From: an uncultured Pseudomonadota bacterium
Lineage (GTDB): Bacteria; Pseudomonadota; Alphaproteobacteria; RF32; CAG-239
DNA: 12,273 bases
Assembly: GCA_902767055.1 (NCBI GenBank)
Contig: CACXFX010000148.1
Coordinates: 1-12,273, forward strand
Direction: 5' to 3'
A program made the position numbers and the translations under genes. Below the pieces are notes generated by a model. It searched no databases. It saw only the letters and a program-made list of their open reading frames with translations, and was not told where the DNA came from. Positions 1 through 5,988 of this stretch are shown here, piece by piece; position 1 is the stretch's first letter, and the number at the start of each line of letters is the position of its first letter.

Positions 1-939
1 AAAGTTCGCCTCTTCTATCGTATAAATCCGGCGCCTGTCGTAATTGCCTTTCAGCAAATCATTGATAGATTGATACGTTTTGCCGCCGAATTTAAGCATA
101 TAATTCCCGTCACTTTGGATAAAGGTATCACAGCTTGAGCCTTGGCAAATACCTTTAGCCTCCAAAACATCGCGTTTGCATTCATTTAACTCTTTGGCAC
201 AAATATTTGTTCCGCCTGCCATATCCGCCGCCGATAAAAATTTTGTTCCGTCTTCTAAAATATAAACGCCGCCTTGTTTTTCATAAGCGACAATATTTTC
301 CGAGCCTTTACCCACACAAGGAGAGGCCGAGGTGCAATAAATTGTCGTTGCTCTAGATGAAAATGTATTATCAGCAATTGATGTGACCGAATCCGGAATA
401 ATTATTGTCTCAGCATACGAATGTTTTATGCCGGAAGTGTCAATTGTTTTCACCGAATCCGGAATAATGATATTTGTGACTCCGGTATGGAACAGTGCGC
501 CATCACCTATCACTTTTAGCGAATCCGGAAAATCAACATTTTGCAAGGCATATGTTCTGTTTAAAGCACCTTCTCCAAGCACTTCCAATGTACTTGGAAG
601 TGATACATTTGTAACATGTTCAAAACCCAGACCGATCCAACTGACACCGGTCACACCTTCTTTAACTTCAATATCGGTGACTGTATTATTATATTGTCCC
701 CATGGTGCATTTACTCTCTTACCCGCCTTATTTTCAACACCATCATAATAAGGATTAACCTCTTCAGCATAATTTGTCGCTGTTTCACCTTGACCTGAAA
801 AAATCAATTTTGTTTTATCATTTGTTAAATACCACTTCACATCGCCTGTCGTTCCGCAATCAAAATAGCCTGCCTCATCACATTCGGCATATACGTTGCA
901 ACTGATTAACATACTTAAAATAAATACTGTTCTTTTCAT
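1..939 (-). CDS. Secreted BspA-like leucine-rich-repeat protein (LRR-A), C-terminus cut by window edge
   Basis: I translated 313 uninterrupted codons from the ATG at 939 to the window edge. Residues 1-18 form a Sec signal peptide (basic MKR, hydrophobic core, likely cleavage after VYA). The N-terminal cap is a Cys-containing domain ending in an APW motif near residues 77-79. Four BspA/TpLRR-type repeats follow, with LPSTL, FPDSL, IPDSV and IPDSV motifs whose prolines lie at 115, 138, 160 and 182, a 22-23 residue period. The repeats close with an IYC segment near 200-202, and a Cys-rich region spans 248-270. The last visible residues, RRIYTIEEAN (303-312), match the C-terminal tail of the LRR protein at 5001-5885, so only about 15 residues should be missing. 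Such proteins are usually extracellular or surface-exposed and bind host or microbial partners; the ligand here is unknown. Transcription starts from the promoter at 1130-1158 through a long leader. Confidence 0.88.
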   Translation of the reverse strand, partial: MKRTVFILSMLISCNVYAECDEAGYFDCGTTGDVKWYLTNDKTKLIFSGQGETATNYAEEVNPYYDGVENKAGKRVNAPWGQYNNTVTDIEVKEGVTGVSWIGLGFEHVTNVSLPSTLEVLGEGALNRTYALQNVDFPDSLKVIGDGALFHTGVTNIIIPDSVKTIDTSGIKHSYAETIIIPDSVTSIADNTFSSRATTIYCTSASPCVGKGSENIVAYEKQGGVYILEDGTKFLSAADMAGGTNICAKELNECKRDVLEAKGICQGSSCDTFIQSDGNYMLKFGGKTYQSINDLLKGNYDRRRIYTIEEANF

Positions 940-1123
940 ATCAATTCTCCACTGAATAAAAAAAATTTCCGTTTACGTAACTAAAACGGAAGAGGAGCCA
1001 AAAAACTGCCATTGCACAGTTTGCCTTATTCGCCACATTAAATGCGCTTATCTCGACAACTCCTCATCAAGGAGTTTAGGTACAATGGAAGTGTTTTTTG
1101 AACACCGCAACCGGTTTGGTTAC
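940..1123 (-). promoter_or_regulatory. Conserved structured 5' leader of LRR-A (copy A of a repeated RNA-like element)
   Basis: This 184-nt untranslated leader is closely related to the one at 4821-5000. Identical blocks are 1101-1123 (23 nt, at the predicted 5' end), 1040-1054 (15 nt), 983-998 (16 nt) and most of the last 35 nt before the start codon. Hairpins also found in copy B are GTGTT/AACAC near the 5' end, AACTCCT/AGGAGTT (1058-1076, loop of 5), one around the GCGCATTT block, one with CTG/CAG arms, and the terminator-like hairpin at 967-991. The Shine-Dalgarno GTGGAGA lies a few bases before the ATG. The sequence and pairings are seen directly; an RNA regulatory role is inferred. I do not recognise it as a known riboswitch. 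Confidence 0.7.
958..991 (-). terminator. Terminator-like hairpin inside LRR-A leader (possible attenuator)
   Basis: On the minus strand, an 8-bp stem TTCCGTTT/AAACGGAA (984-991 with 967-974) with a 9-nt loop is followed by A and eight T. It lies between the promoter and the ribosome binding site, where an intrinsic terminator would switch the gene off before translation. The stem has only three G-C pairs, so it is of modest strength. The same stem with a different loop occurs in copy B. Confidence 0.5.
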
Positions 1124-1129
1124 GTTTTT

Positions 1130-1158
1130 ATGATGTCATAAAAAAATCTGAAAGTCAA
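1130..1158 (-). promoter_or_regulatory. Promoter for LRR-A leader
   Basis: A -35 TTGACT (1153-1158) and a -10 CATCAT (1130-1135) are separated by 17 bp containing a T7 tract. The predicted start at 1123, six bases past the -10, is exactly where the conserved leader block begins. The promoter of the second LRR gene has the same geometry. The -10 matches TATAAT at only four of six positions. Confidence 0.6.
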
Positions 1159-1196
1159 ATAAAAAAACATTTTTTAAAATGATATTTTTTTTGCGT

Positions 1197-1233
1197 AAAA
1201 ATAAGCCCGAGATTCGATTAAGAATCGCGGGCT
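1197..1233 (-). terminator. Intrinsic terminator of the 1238-1798 gene
   Basis: The stem pairs 1204-1215 with 1222-1233 (AGCCCG and GATTC segments with one internal mismatch, 6-nt loop). On the minus strand it is followed by TATTTTTA. It lies directly after the stop codon of the minus-strand gene ending at 1238. Confidence 0.75.
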
Positions 1234-1237
1234 CATT

Positions 1238-1798
1238 TCAATAACATAATATTCCGTCATGCAAAAAAATAAAAATCCAGTTTCCCTTTTGATCCTGGAG
1301 CGATATATAACACATTTCGCTTTTACCATACCTTGCAAAGGGAACCATTTCATCGTTATCCGCGTGATAATGAATGAAAAATTCTTCATCAAATTCCATA
1401 TCTTCATCATCTTGCGGACCATAGCCGTTATCCTGAACTTTTATGGGCATAACCGTGCCGGCAAAAAAATTGACAAGAAAAGCTTGCCTGTTATTTTTTT
1501 CACCAGTTTCGAAAATAAATTTACCATAATGATGCGTTAAATAATCATCGGCAAAAATTTTCAGTTTTTGAAACTTTTTGACACCGTCGTACTCCCAGCC
1601 GGAATCGAGGCGTAACACAAAAGGAGAACTTTGCTCCTGCGCAGGGGAAAATACCAAAAAAGAATAGGCGGCTTCCAAAACCTTGCCGTACACGGGATAT
1701 TCTTCATCAGCAAAACCCGTATTTTGGCATAACCCCACAGTGTTATTGACCACCGTCAACAACAAAGCGATACAAAACGCTGTTTTTACGTATTTCAT
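1238..1798 (-). CDS. Small secreted protein of unknown function
   Basis: This 186-residue protein starts with MKYVKTAFCIALLLTVV, a typical Sec signal peptide core, so it is probably periplasmic or secreted. The mature part is aromatic-rich and acidic, with a marked acidic stretch around residues 128-142 (QDDEDMEFDEE). I recognise no domain. It has its own promoter (1829-1856), no strong Shine-Dalgarno before the ATG, and a clear terminator immediately after the stop. It therefore looks like a single-gene unit, although read-through from the CCA-enzyme gene 76 bp upstream is possible because no terminator is visible there. The coding assignment rests on the signal peptide plus the flanking promoter and terminator; the function is unknown. 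Confidence 0.75.
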   Translation of the reverse strand: MKYVKTAFCIALLLTVVNNTVGLCQNTGFADEEYPVYGKVLEAAYSFLVFSPAQEQSSPFVLRLDSGWEYDGVKKFQKLKIFADDYLTHHYGKFIFETGEKNNRQAFLVNFFAGTVMPIKVQDNGYGPQDDEDMEFDEEFFIHYHADNDEMVPFARYGKSEMCYISLQDQKGNWIFIFLHDGILCY

Positions 1799-1828
1799 AA
1801 TAAGTTATAATTAATATGACTTGCCTGC

Positions 1829-1856
1829 ATTCTATAAGCAAAGTCACAAAAGTCAA
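1829..1856 (-). promoter_or_regulatory. Promoter for the 1238-1798 gene
   Basis: On the minus strand, TTGACT (1851-1856), a 16-bp spacer and TAGAAT (1829-1834) precede the ATG at 1798. This gives a predicted start near 1822 and a leader of only about 24 nt. Confidence 0.6.
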
Positions 1857-1874
1857 GTCATTTGTCGTTATTTT

Positions 1875-3104
1875 TTATTTAATCAGCTTCAAAGCCTCAG
1901 CTTTAAGACTTTGCGCCGAAAGAGTAAAATTTGAATCAATCCAAAGGGTTTTAAGCGCACCCAAAATTTCTTTAATCGGAGAACAGTCAATCATCCCAAG
2001 CTCAATTAAATCTTTACCGTTCAGCGGAAAAACGGGGATTTCAAGTGCATCAATTTGATCAAACAGCGGATTTAAATTGATATCAACGTTGCCCTTTAAG
2101 GCCAAACAAATCAAGATTTTATCTTTAACAAATTCTTTGTCATGCGAAAAAATCACGCGTTTAATATAATCCATATCATCAAATTTTTCCCCATCAAAAG
2201 CAAAACGCGCAAAATTAATCAGCTTTGTTTTTTGTAACTTGGTTAATTTAAGACGTGTTGCCAAAGATTCGGACAACATCTGATCCGGCTCATAAAGCAC
2301 AAAGAGCCGGCGTATCACATCAGCCTCAAAGGCGTTAAAACGCACCAGTGTATCAAGATTTTTTAAGGCTTTGTCATTGATTTTTTGAGGCAAAATAAAT
2401 GATAAAATATCATTTTCAACCATCATTTCCAAAACGGTTGCAGCATTTTTTGTTGCTAAAATCTTAAAAAATTCATCCCTGATTTGCTCGATGGCAACAG
2501 TCTTTAAAAGTTCTCTGTTTTCAACACAGGCTTTAAGCGATTTCAAATCCGGATCGGTTTTTGAAAATGCCGAATAAAATCTGAAAAACCGCATAATACG
2601 TATCGGTTGCTCCATAATTTTTTGTGTTGCATTGCCGATAAAACGCACCACCCCGTTTTCCAAATCACCGATACCGTTGTAATAATCAAAAACATTACCA
2701 TCCTCATCGGCATAAACAGCATTGATTGTCAAATCACGGTTGGCCGCATCGGCATTCCAATCATCGGTAAACGAAAAATCCGAAAATTTCGAATCGTTCG
2801 GCAACGTCTTATGCAGTGACGAAACCTCAAAAATATGCCCGCCGATGGCAACGCCCGTCTTGGCAAATTTAAGCCCGAGCGAAATGGTTTTAATCCCTTT
2901 TTCATTGCACGCTTCGATAAATTCATCGGGCGTTAAATCCGTTGCCAAATCGATTTCCGAGCCTTCTAAACCAACCAATGCATCTCTGACCGCACCACCG
3001 ACAAACCTGAGCGCTCCGCCATAATCATGAACGGCGTCAAAAAGCCTTAAAATGCTTTTATCTTTAATGATACGATCAATATCCAAAAACTCGGGTCTCA
3101 TCAT
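1875..3104 (-). CDS. cca: CCA tRNA nucleotidyltransferase (class II, poly(A)-polymerase-like)
   Basis: This 409-residue enzyme adds or repairs the 3'-terminal CCA of tRNA using CTP and ATP in the cytoplasm. Class II nucleotidyltransferase motifs appear in order: RFVGGAVRD (33-41, nucleotide and metal binding), the catalytic carboxylate segment SEIDLATD (49-56), NRDLTINAVYAD (122-133), and EQPIRIMRFFRF (165-176). A helical body and tail typical of alphaproteobacterial members follow. Two positions differ from the commonest form: E50 replaces the first Asp of the usual D-x-D, and Q166 replaces the Asp of the usual EDxxR motif. An AAAGG lies 11 nt before the first of two consecutive ATGs, so I chose the first. 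It diverges from the IalB-family gene. The poly(A) polymerase relatives share the fold; I prefer CCA addition because of length and motif form. Confidence 0.9.
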   Translation of the reverse strand: MMRPEFLDIDRIIKDKSILRLFDAVHDYGGALRFVGGAVRDALVGLEGSEIDLATDLTPDEFIEACNEKGIKTISLGLKFAKTGVAIGGHIFEVSSLHKTLPNDSKFSDFSFTDDWNADAANRDLTINAVYADEDGNVFDYYNGIGDLENGVVRFIGNATQKIMEQPIRIMRFFRFYSAFSKTDPDLKSLKACVENRELLKTVAIEQIRDEFFKILATKNAATVLEMMVENDILSFILPQKINDKALKNLDTLVRFNAFEADVIRRLFVLYEPDQMLSESLATRLKLTKLQKTKLINFARFAFDGEKFDDMDYIKRVIFSHDKEFVKDKILICLALKGNVDINLNPLFDQIDALEIPVFPLNGKDLIELGMIDCSPIKEILGALKTLWIDSNFTLSAQSLKAEALKLIK

Positions 3105-3130
3105 TTTTTTCGTGACCTTTTTAAAAATAT

Positions 3131-3161
3131 TTGCTTTCTTTTAACAGTTTTAAAGTATATT
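3131..3161 (+). promoter_or_regulatory. Possible promoter of the ialB-rlmN operon
   Basis: TTGCTT (3131-3136) and the AT-rich AGTATATT (3154-3161) lie in the 100-bp divergent gap before the IalB-family gene. Spacing is 17 to 19 bp depending on the hexamer chosen. The match is weak; the position is the main argument. Confidence 0.3.
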
Positions 3162-3204
3162 TCAATCAATATTTTTTGGTAATGTCGATAAAAAGGTATG
3201 TAAA

Positions 3205-3711
3205 ATGAAAAAAATTTTGTTTTTAGCTTGTGTTTTAAGCTCTTTTAAGGCTTTTTCAATGGAAGCTCCAAAGCTCATCGGTGATTATAACGATTGGTCG
3301 GCTTATACTTTTACGGAAGGCAAAAACACGGTATGTTATATGGCCTCCTCCCCAAAAAGAGATGAAGGAAATTACACCAGACGCGGCGATATTTACGCCG
3401 TCGTGACACATCGCCCCGCCGAAAAGAGTTTTGACGTCGTCAATTTTGTGGCAGGTTATACCTTGAAAGCCAATGCACCTTTTACGGTCAAAATCGGCAA
3501 AGAAACATTTACCAAATTTTTCACCGAAGATGATAAATCCTGGACAATCAATGATGATGAGGATAAAAAGCTTGTCAAAGCCATGTTCAGGGGTGAACGT
3601 ATGATTGTCGAAGCCACATCAAATCGCGGCACCAAAACCAAAGATACCTATTCTTTAAAAGGTTTTGCCAAGGCCTATAAAGCCATCAATGCCAAATGCG
3701 GTAAAAAATAA
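3205..3711 (+). CDS. Invasion-associated locus B (IalB) family periplasmic protein
   Basis: This 168-residue protein has an N-terminal Sec signal peptide (MKKILFLACVLSSFKAFS). The mature part carries IalB-family landmarks: the DWSAYTF opening (31-37), a CYMAS strand (45-49), RRGDIYAVVTHRPA (59-72), a VKIG segment, and a C-terminal RGTKTKDTYSL stretch followed by a final Cys-containing helix. IalB was named in Bartonella, where it is linked to erythrocyte invasion. In most alphaproteobacteria the family is periplasmic and of unknown function, so no virulence role should be assumed. AAGG lies about 8 nt before the ATG. The stop codon overlaps the rlmN start in TAATG, which suggests translational coupling. 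Confidence 0.85.
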   Translation: MKKILFLACVLSSFKAFSMEAPKLIGDYNDWSAYTFTEGKNTVCYMASSPKRDEGNYTRRGDIYAVVTHRPAEKSFDVVNFVAGYTLKANAPFTVKIGKETFTKFFTEDDKSWTINDDEDKKLVKAMFRGERMIVEATSNRGTKTKDTYSLKGFAKAYKAINAKCGKK

Positions 3712-4769
3712 TGCAAAAACAATCGATTATCGGGCTTGATAAACAAGAACTGACCGAGCTTCTGACGAGCTGGGGCCAAAAAACGTTTCACGTGAAACAA
3801 ATTTGGCAATGGATATATTTTAGAGGCGCGAAAAGCTTTGATGAAATGACCAATCTTTCAAAAGATTTGCGCCAAAAGTTGCAAGAAAATTTTACTTTAT
3901 CTCGTCCGAAGATCGTAGCCGAACAGATTTCAAAAGACAAAACGCATAAATGGCTTTTGGAATTTGATGACGGCGAGCGCATCGAAATGGTTTATATCCC
4001 GGAATCTGATCGCGGCGCTGTATGTATTTCCACACAGGTCGGGTGTGCAATGGGCTGTAAATTCTGCCATACCGGCAGTCAAAAATTAACGCGTAATTTA
4101 ACGGCCGGTGAAATTGTTTTGCAATTTATGGTGGCGCGCGACACATACGGCGAGTGGCCCTCCCCGACAGATGAAACGCGCTATTTATCAAACATCGTTG
4201 TGATGGGTATGGGCGAGCCTTTACAAAACGAAGAAAACGTCATCAAAGCCTTAAACATCCTCTCAGATGGTGACGGGATTGCCGTTTCAAGACGCCGCAT
4301 TACCATGTCGACATGCGGTATTGCCCCGAAAATCTGTGATGTTCTGGAAAAAACAGGCGTCAGACTGGCTGTTTCTCTGCACGCTTCGAATGATGAAATT
4401 CGCAATACATTAATGCCGATTAATAAAGTATATAACATCGAGCAAATATTAAAAGAGGCACAAAAGTATCAGCAAAAAGACGGCAGTCGCTATATCACGT
4501 TTGAATATTTGATGCTTGACGGCATCAACGATTCAACCGAAAATGCCAAAGAATTAATTGAGCTTTTAAAAAAACACAAAATTCGTGCCACTTTTAATTT
4601 AATCCCGTTTAATCCTTGGCCGGGCTGTGATTTCAAACCGAGCACGCCGCAAAAGGTCAAAGCTTTTGCTGATTTATTAAACAAGGCCGGCTTTGCCGCC
4701 CCCGTGCGTGTTGCGCGCGGCCAAGATATTTTAGCCGCTTGCGGTCAGCTCAAATCCGCCCAAAAATAG
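3711..4769 (+). CDS. rlmN: Dual-specificity 23S rRNA (A2503)/tRNA (A37) C2-methyltransferase RlmN
   Basis: This 352-residue radical SAM enzyme methylates C2 of A2503 in 23S rRNA and of A37 in certain tRNAs, supporting translation fidelity. The CxxxCxxC iron-sulfur motif is at C112, C116 and C119 within GCAMGCKFCHTG. The two cysteines that carry the RlmN methyl chemistry are present at C105 (in CISTQVGC) and C344 (in LAACGQ). Further signature elements are the SAM-binding GMGEP (166-170), RRRITMSTCG (194-203) and NLIPFNPWPG (296-305). Length is usual for alphaproteobacterial members. Its ATG shares a base with the stop of the IalB-family gene, so the two are probably one operon. No convincing terminator follows; the promoter of the next gene begins 17 bp after the stop. 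Confidence 0.97.
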   Translation: MQKQSIIGLDKQELTELLTSWGQKTFHVKQIWQWIYFRGAKSFDEMTNLSKDLRQKLQENFTLSRPKIVAEQISKDKTHKWLLEFDDGERIEMVYIPESDRGAVCISTQVGCAMGCKFCHTGSQKLTRNLTAGEIVLQFMVARDTYGEWPSPTDETRYLSNIVVMGMGEPLQNEENVIKALNILSDGDGIAVSRRRITMSTCGIAPKICDVLEKTGVRLAVSLHASNDEIRNTLMPINKVYNIEQILKEAQKYQQKDGSRYITFEYLMLDGINDSTENAKELIELLKKHKIRATFNLIPFNPWPGCDFKPSTPQKVKAFADLLNKAGFAAPVRVARGQDILAACGQLKSAQK

Positions 4770-4785
4770 AATCTGATTTTTTTAT

Positions 4786-4814
4786 TTGACATTCACGTTT
4801 TTTTCTGCCACAAT
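4786..4814 (+). promoter_or_regulatory. Promoter for LRR-B leader
   Basis: TTGACA (4786-4791), a 17-bp spacer with a T7 tract, and CACAAT (4809-4814) place the start near 4821, where the conserved leader begins. Geometry equals the LRR-A promoter, and the sequence is close to the promoter at 5911-5939. Confidence 0.7.
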
Positions 4815-4820
4815 GAACAT

Positions 4821-5000
4821 GTAACCAAACCGGTTGCGGTGTTTAGAAAACACATTAACAGCTGACGCTCCTTTTTAGAGGAGTGAATGAGATAAGCGCA
4901 TTTTGCGACGAATAAATTCATCTGTGCTGTTACAGTTTTCTAGCTCCTCTTCCGTTTTGATTATGTAAACGGAAATTTTTTTATTCAGTGGAGAAAAATC
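4821..5000 (+). promoter_or_regulatory. Conserved structured 5' leader of LRR-B (copy B of a repeated RNA-like element)
   Basis: This 180-nt leader is homologous to 940-1123 on the other strand. Visible hairpins are: 4839-4853 (GTGTTT/AAACAC); 4866-4885 (CGCTCCT/AGGAGTG, 6-nt loop); 4897-4907 (CGCA/TGCG); 4922-4935 (CTGT/ACAG); and 4950-4974 (TTCCGTTT/AAACGGAA) followed by seven T. Relative to copy A, the second hairpin shows paired changes at its base (C-G and G-U here, A-U and A-U there), which points to selection on RNA pairing. The Shine-Dalgarno GGAG (4990-4993) is 7 nt before the ATG. CTCCTC at 4944-4949 can pair with GAGGAG at 4878-4883, an alternative fold. Confidence 0.72.
4950..4982 (+). 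terminator. Terminator-like hairpin inside LRR-B leader (possible attenuator)
   Basis: An 8-bp stem (4950-4957 with 4967-4974) with a 9-nt loop is followed by A and T7 (4976-4982). It is placed between the transcription start and the Shine-Dalgarno. Stem bases are invariant between the two leader copies while several loop bases differ. Confidence 0.5.
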
Positions 5001-5885
5001 ATGAAAAAGATTGTTTTTGTTTTTAGCTTGGCTCTACCTTTTTATGCCAACGCTTGGGAGCCTTGCGGTACGGATGCCAACGGCAATACGGCAAACTGCG
5101 AATATCAAATCGATGCTTCAGGAACCTTGACGATTCGCGGTACCGGTAATAACGGAAATATCGGATATTGGTATGATTCGTCTTCCGGTAGGGTTATTTC
5201 ACCTTGGCTCGATAAAGATGTCAAAAATGTGGTTATTAGTGAAGGAATCAAAGATTTGGGGCATTATGCTTTTGCTTCAATCAAGAGTGATAATCCCATC
5301 ACCATTCCGTCAACGGTGACAACAATCGGCACACATGCCATGTTTATGGTTGAAGCACCGGAGGTAATTATCCCAAATACGGTAACGAAAATAGAAAGTG
5401 CAGCATTTAACTGGTCAAGCATCACAAAAATGGATATTCCGACAAGTGTACTGGAAATAGATTCTGCCTTCAGAGGGACGCATTTGGCTGATTTGGTTAT
5501 ACCCGATACCGTCCAAAAAATGACAGGCGATGCGCTCACAAAATGTGCGGAATTAAAAACCTTGACCATCGGTGAAAATACACAGCTTGGTGGTATATTT
5601 GCCATTGATTCGGATCCGCGTACAAATACAAATCTTGAAAATCTCAAAATCTATTGCACCGGAGACACGGCAAAATGTGATGCCAACTTAGAAGCGGCAG
5701 GTTATCCAGACTTAAAATCGTCTAAAGCCACGACAAAACAAATCAACGGTGTCACGTATATTTATGATAAGAGCGGTAAACTTGTCACCTCGTCCGGCCA
5801 ACGCAAAGAAAAACGCATCTATACCATTGATGAAGCCAATGCCGTGGCCGGTGATAAGAATCGTGTATCGATTAAGTACAGATAA
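5001..5885 (+). CDS. Secreted BspA-like leucine-rich-repeat protein (LRR-B)
   Basis: This 294-residue protein has a Sec signal peptide (MKKIVFVFSLALPFYANA, likely cleaved after residue 18). An N-terminal cap with Cys22 and Cys33 ends in the SPWL motif (67-70). Four TpLRR-type repeats have IPSTV, IPNTV, IPTSV and IPDTV motifs with prolines at 103, 125, 147 and 168, a 21-22 residue period. An IYC motif (217-219) closes the solenoid. The C-terminal tail contains NGVTYIYD and ends in KRIYTIDEANA...RVSIKYR (271-294). The same IYTI(E/D)EAN tail and IYC closure occur in LRR-A, while the repeat region is strongly diverged. Probably extracellular or outer-surface; the tail could be an anchoring or sorting signal, which is speculation. 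GGAG lies 7 nt before the ATG. No terminator is visible after the stop. Confidence 0.9.
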   Translation: MKKIVFVFSLALPFYANAWEPCGTDANGNTANCEYQIDASGTLTIRGTGNNGNIGYWYDSSSGRVISPWLDKDVKNVVISEGIKDLGHYAFASIKSDNPITIPSTVTTIGTHAMFMVEAPEVIIPNTVTKIESAAFNWSSITKMDIPTSVLEIDSAFRGTHLADLVIPDTVQKMTGDALTKCAELKTLTIGENTQLGGIFAIDSDPRTNTNLENLKIYCTGDTAKCDANLEAAGYPDLKSSKATTKQINGVTYIYDKSGKLVTSSGQRKEKRIYTIDEANAVAGDKNRVSIKYR

Positions 5886-5910
5886 AATAAGCGCTTTCGG
5901 ATTAATTTTC

Positions 5911-5939
5911 TTGACATTGATGTTTTTTTGTGCCACTAT
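5911..5939 (+). promoter_or_regulatory. Promoter for the 5989-6507 gene
   Basis: TTGACA (5911-5916), a 17-bp spacer with T7, and CACTAT (5934-5939). The element closely matches the LRR-B promoter, including TTGACATT, GTTTTTTT and TGCCAC in the same register. Confidence 0.65.
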
Positions 5940-5988
5940 CAAAGGCAATAATAAAAGCATATGTTTGACCAATTAAAATGATATTTTT

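Noticed and set aside
383..748. Open plus-strand frame of 121 codons
   Set aside because: It lies antisense to the well-supported LRR-A gene, has no ribosome binding site, and mirrors the repeat codons of the real gene.
4757..4785. Possible terminator after rlmN (AAAAAT/ATTTTT arms with T tract)
   Set aside because: The stem would contain only A-T pairs, too weak to call an intrinsic terminator.
4887..4895. Minimal upstream reading frame ATG AGA TAA after GAGGAG in leader B
   Set aside because: In leader A the ATG is absent; the nearest alternative is TTG with no spacing from AGGAG, so a leader peptide is not conserved. The shared AGATAAGCGCA block more likely reflects structure or binding.
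5961..5981. Six-codon reading frame before the 5989 gene
   Set aside because: It has no adequately spaced ribosome binding site and no second copy to show conservation.
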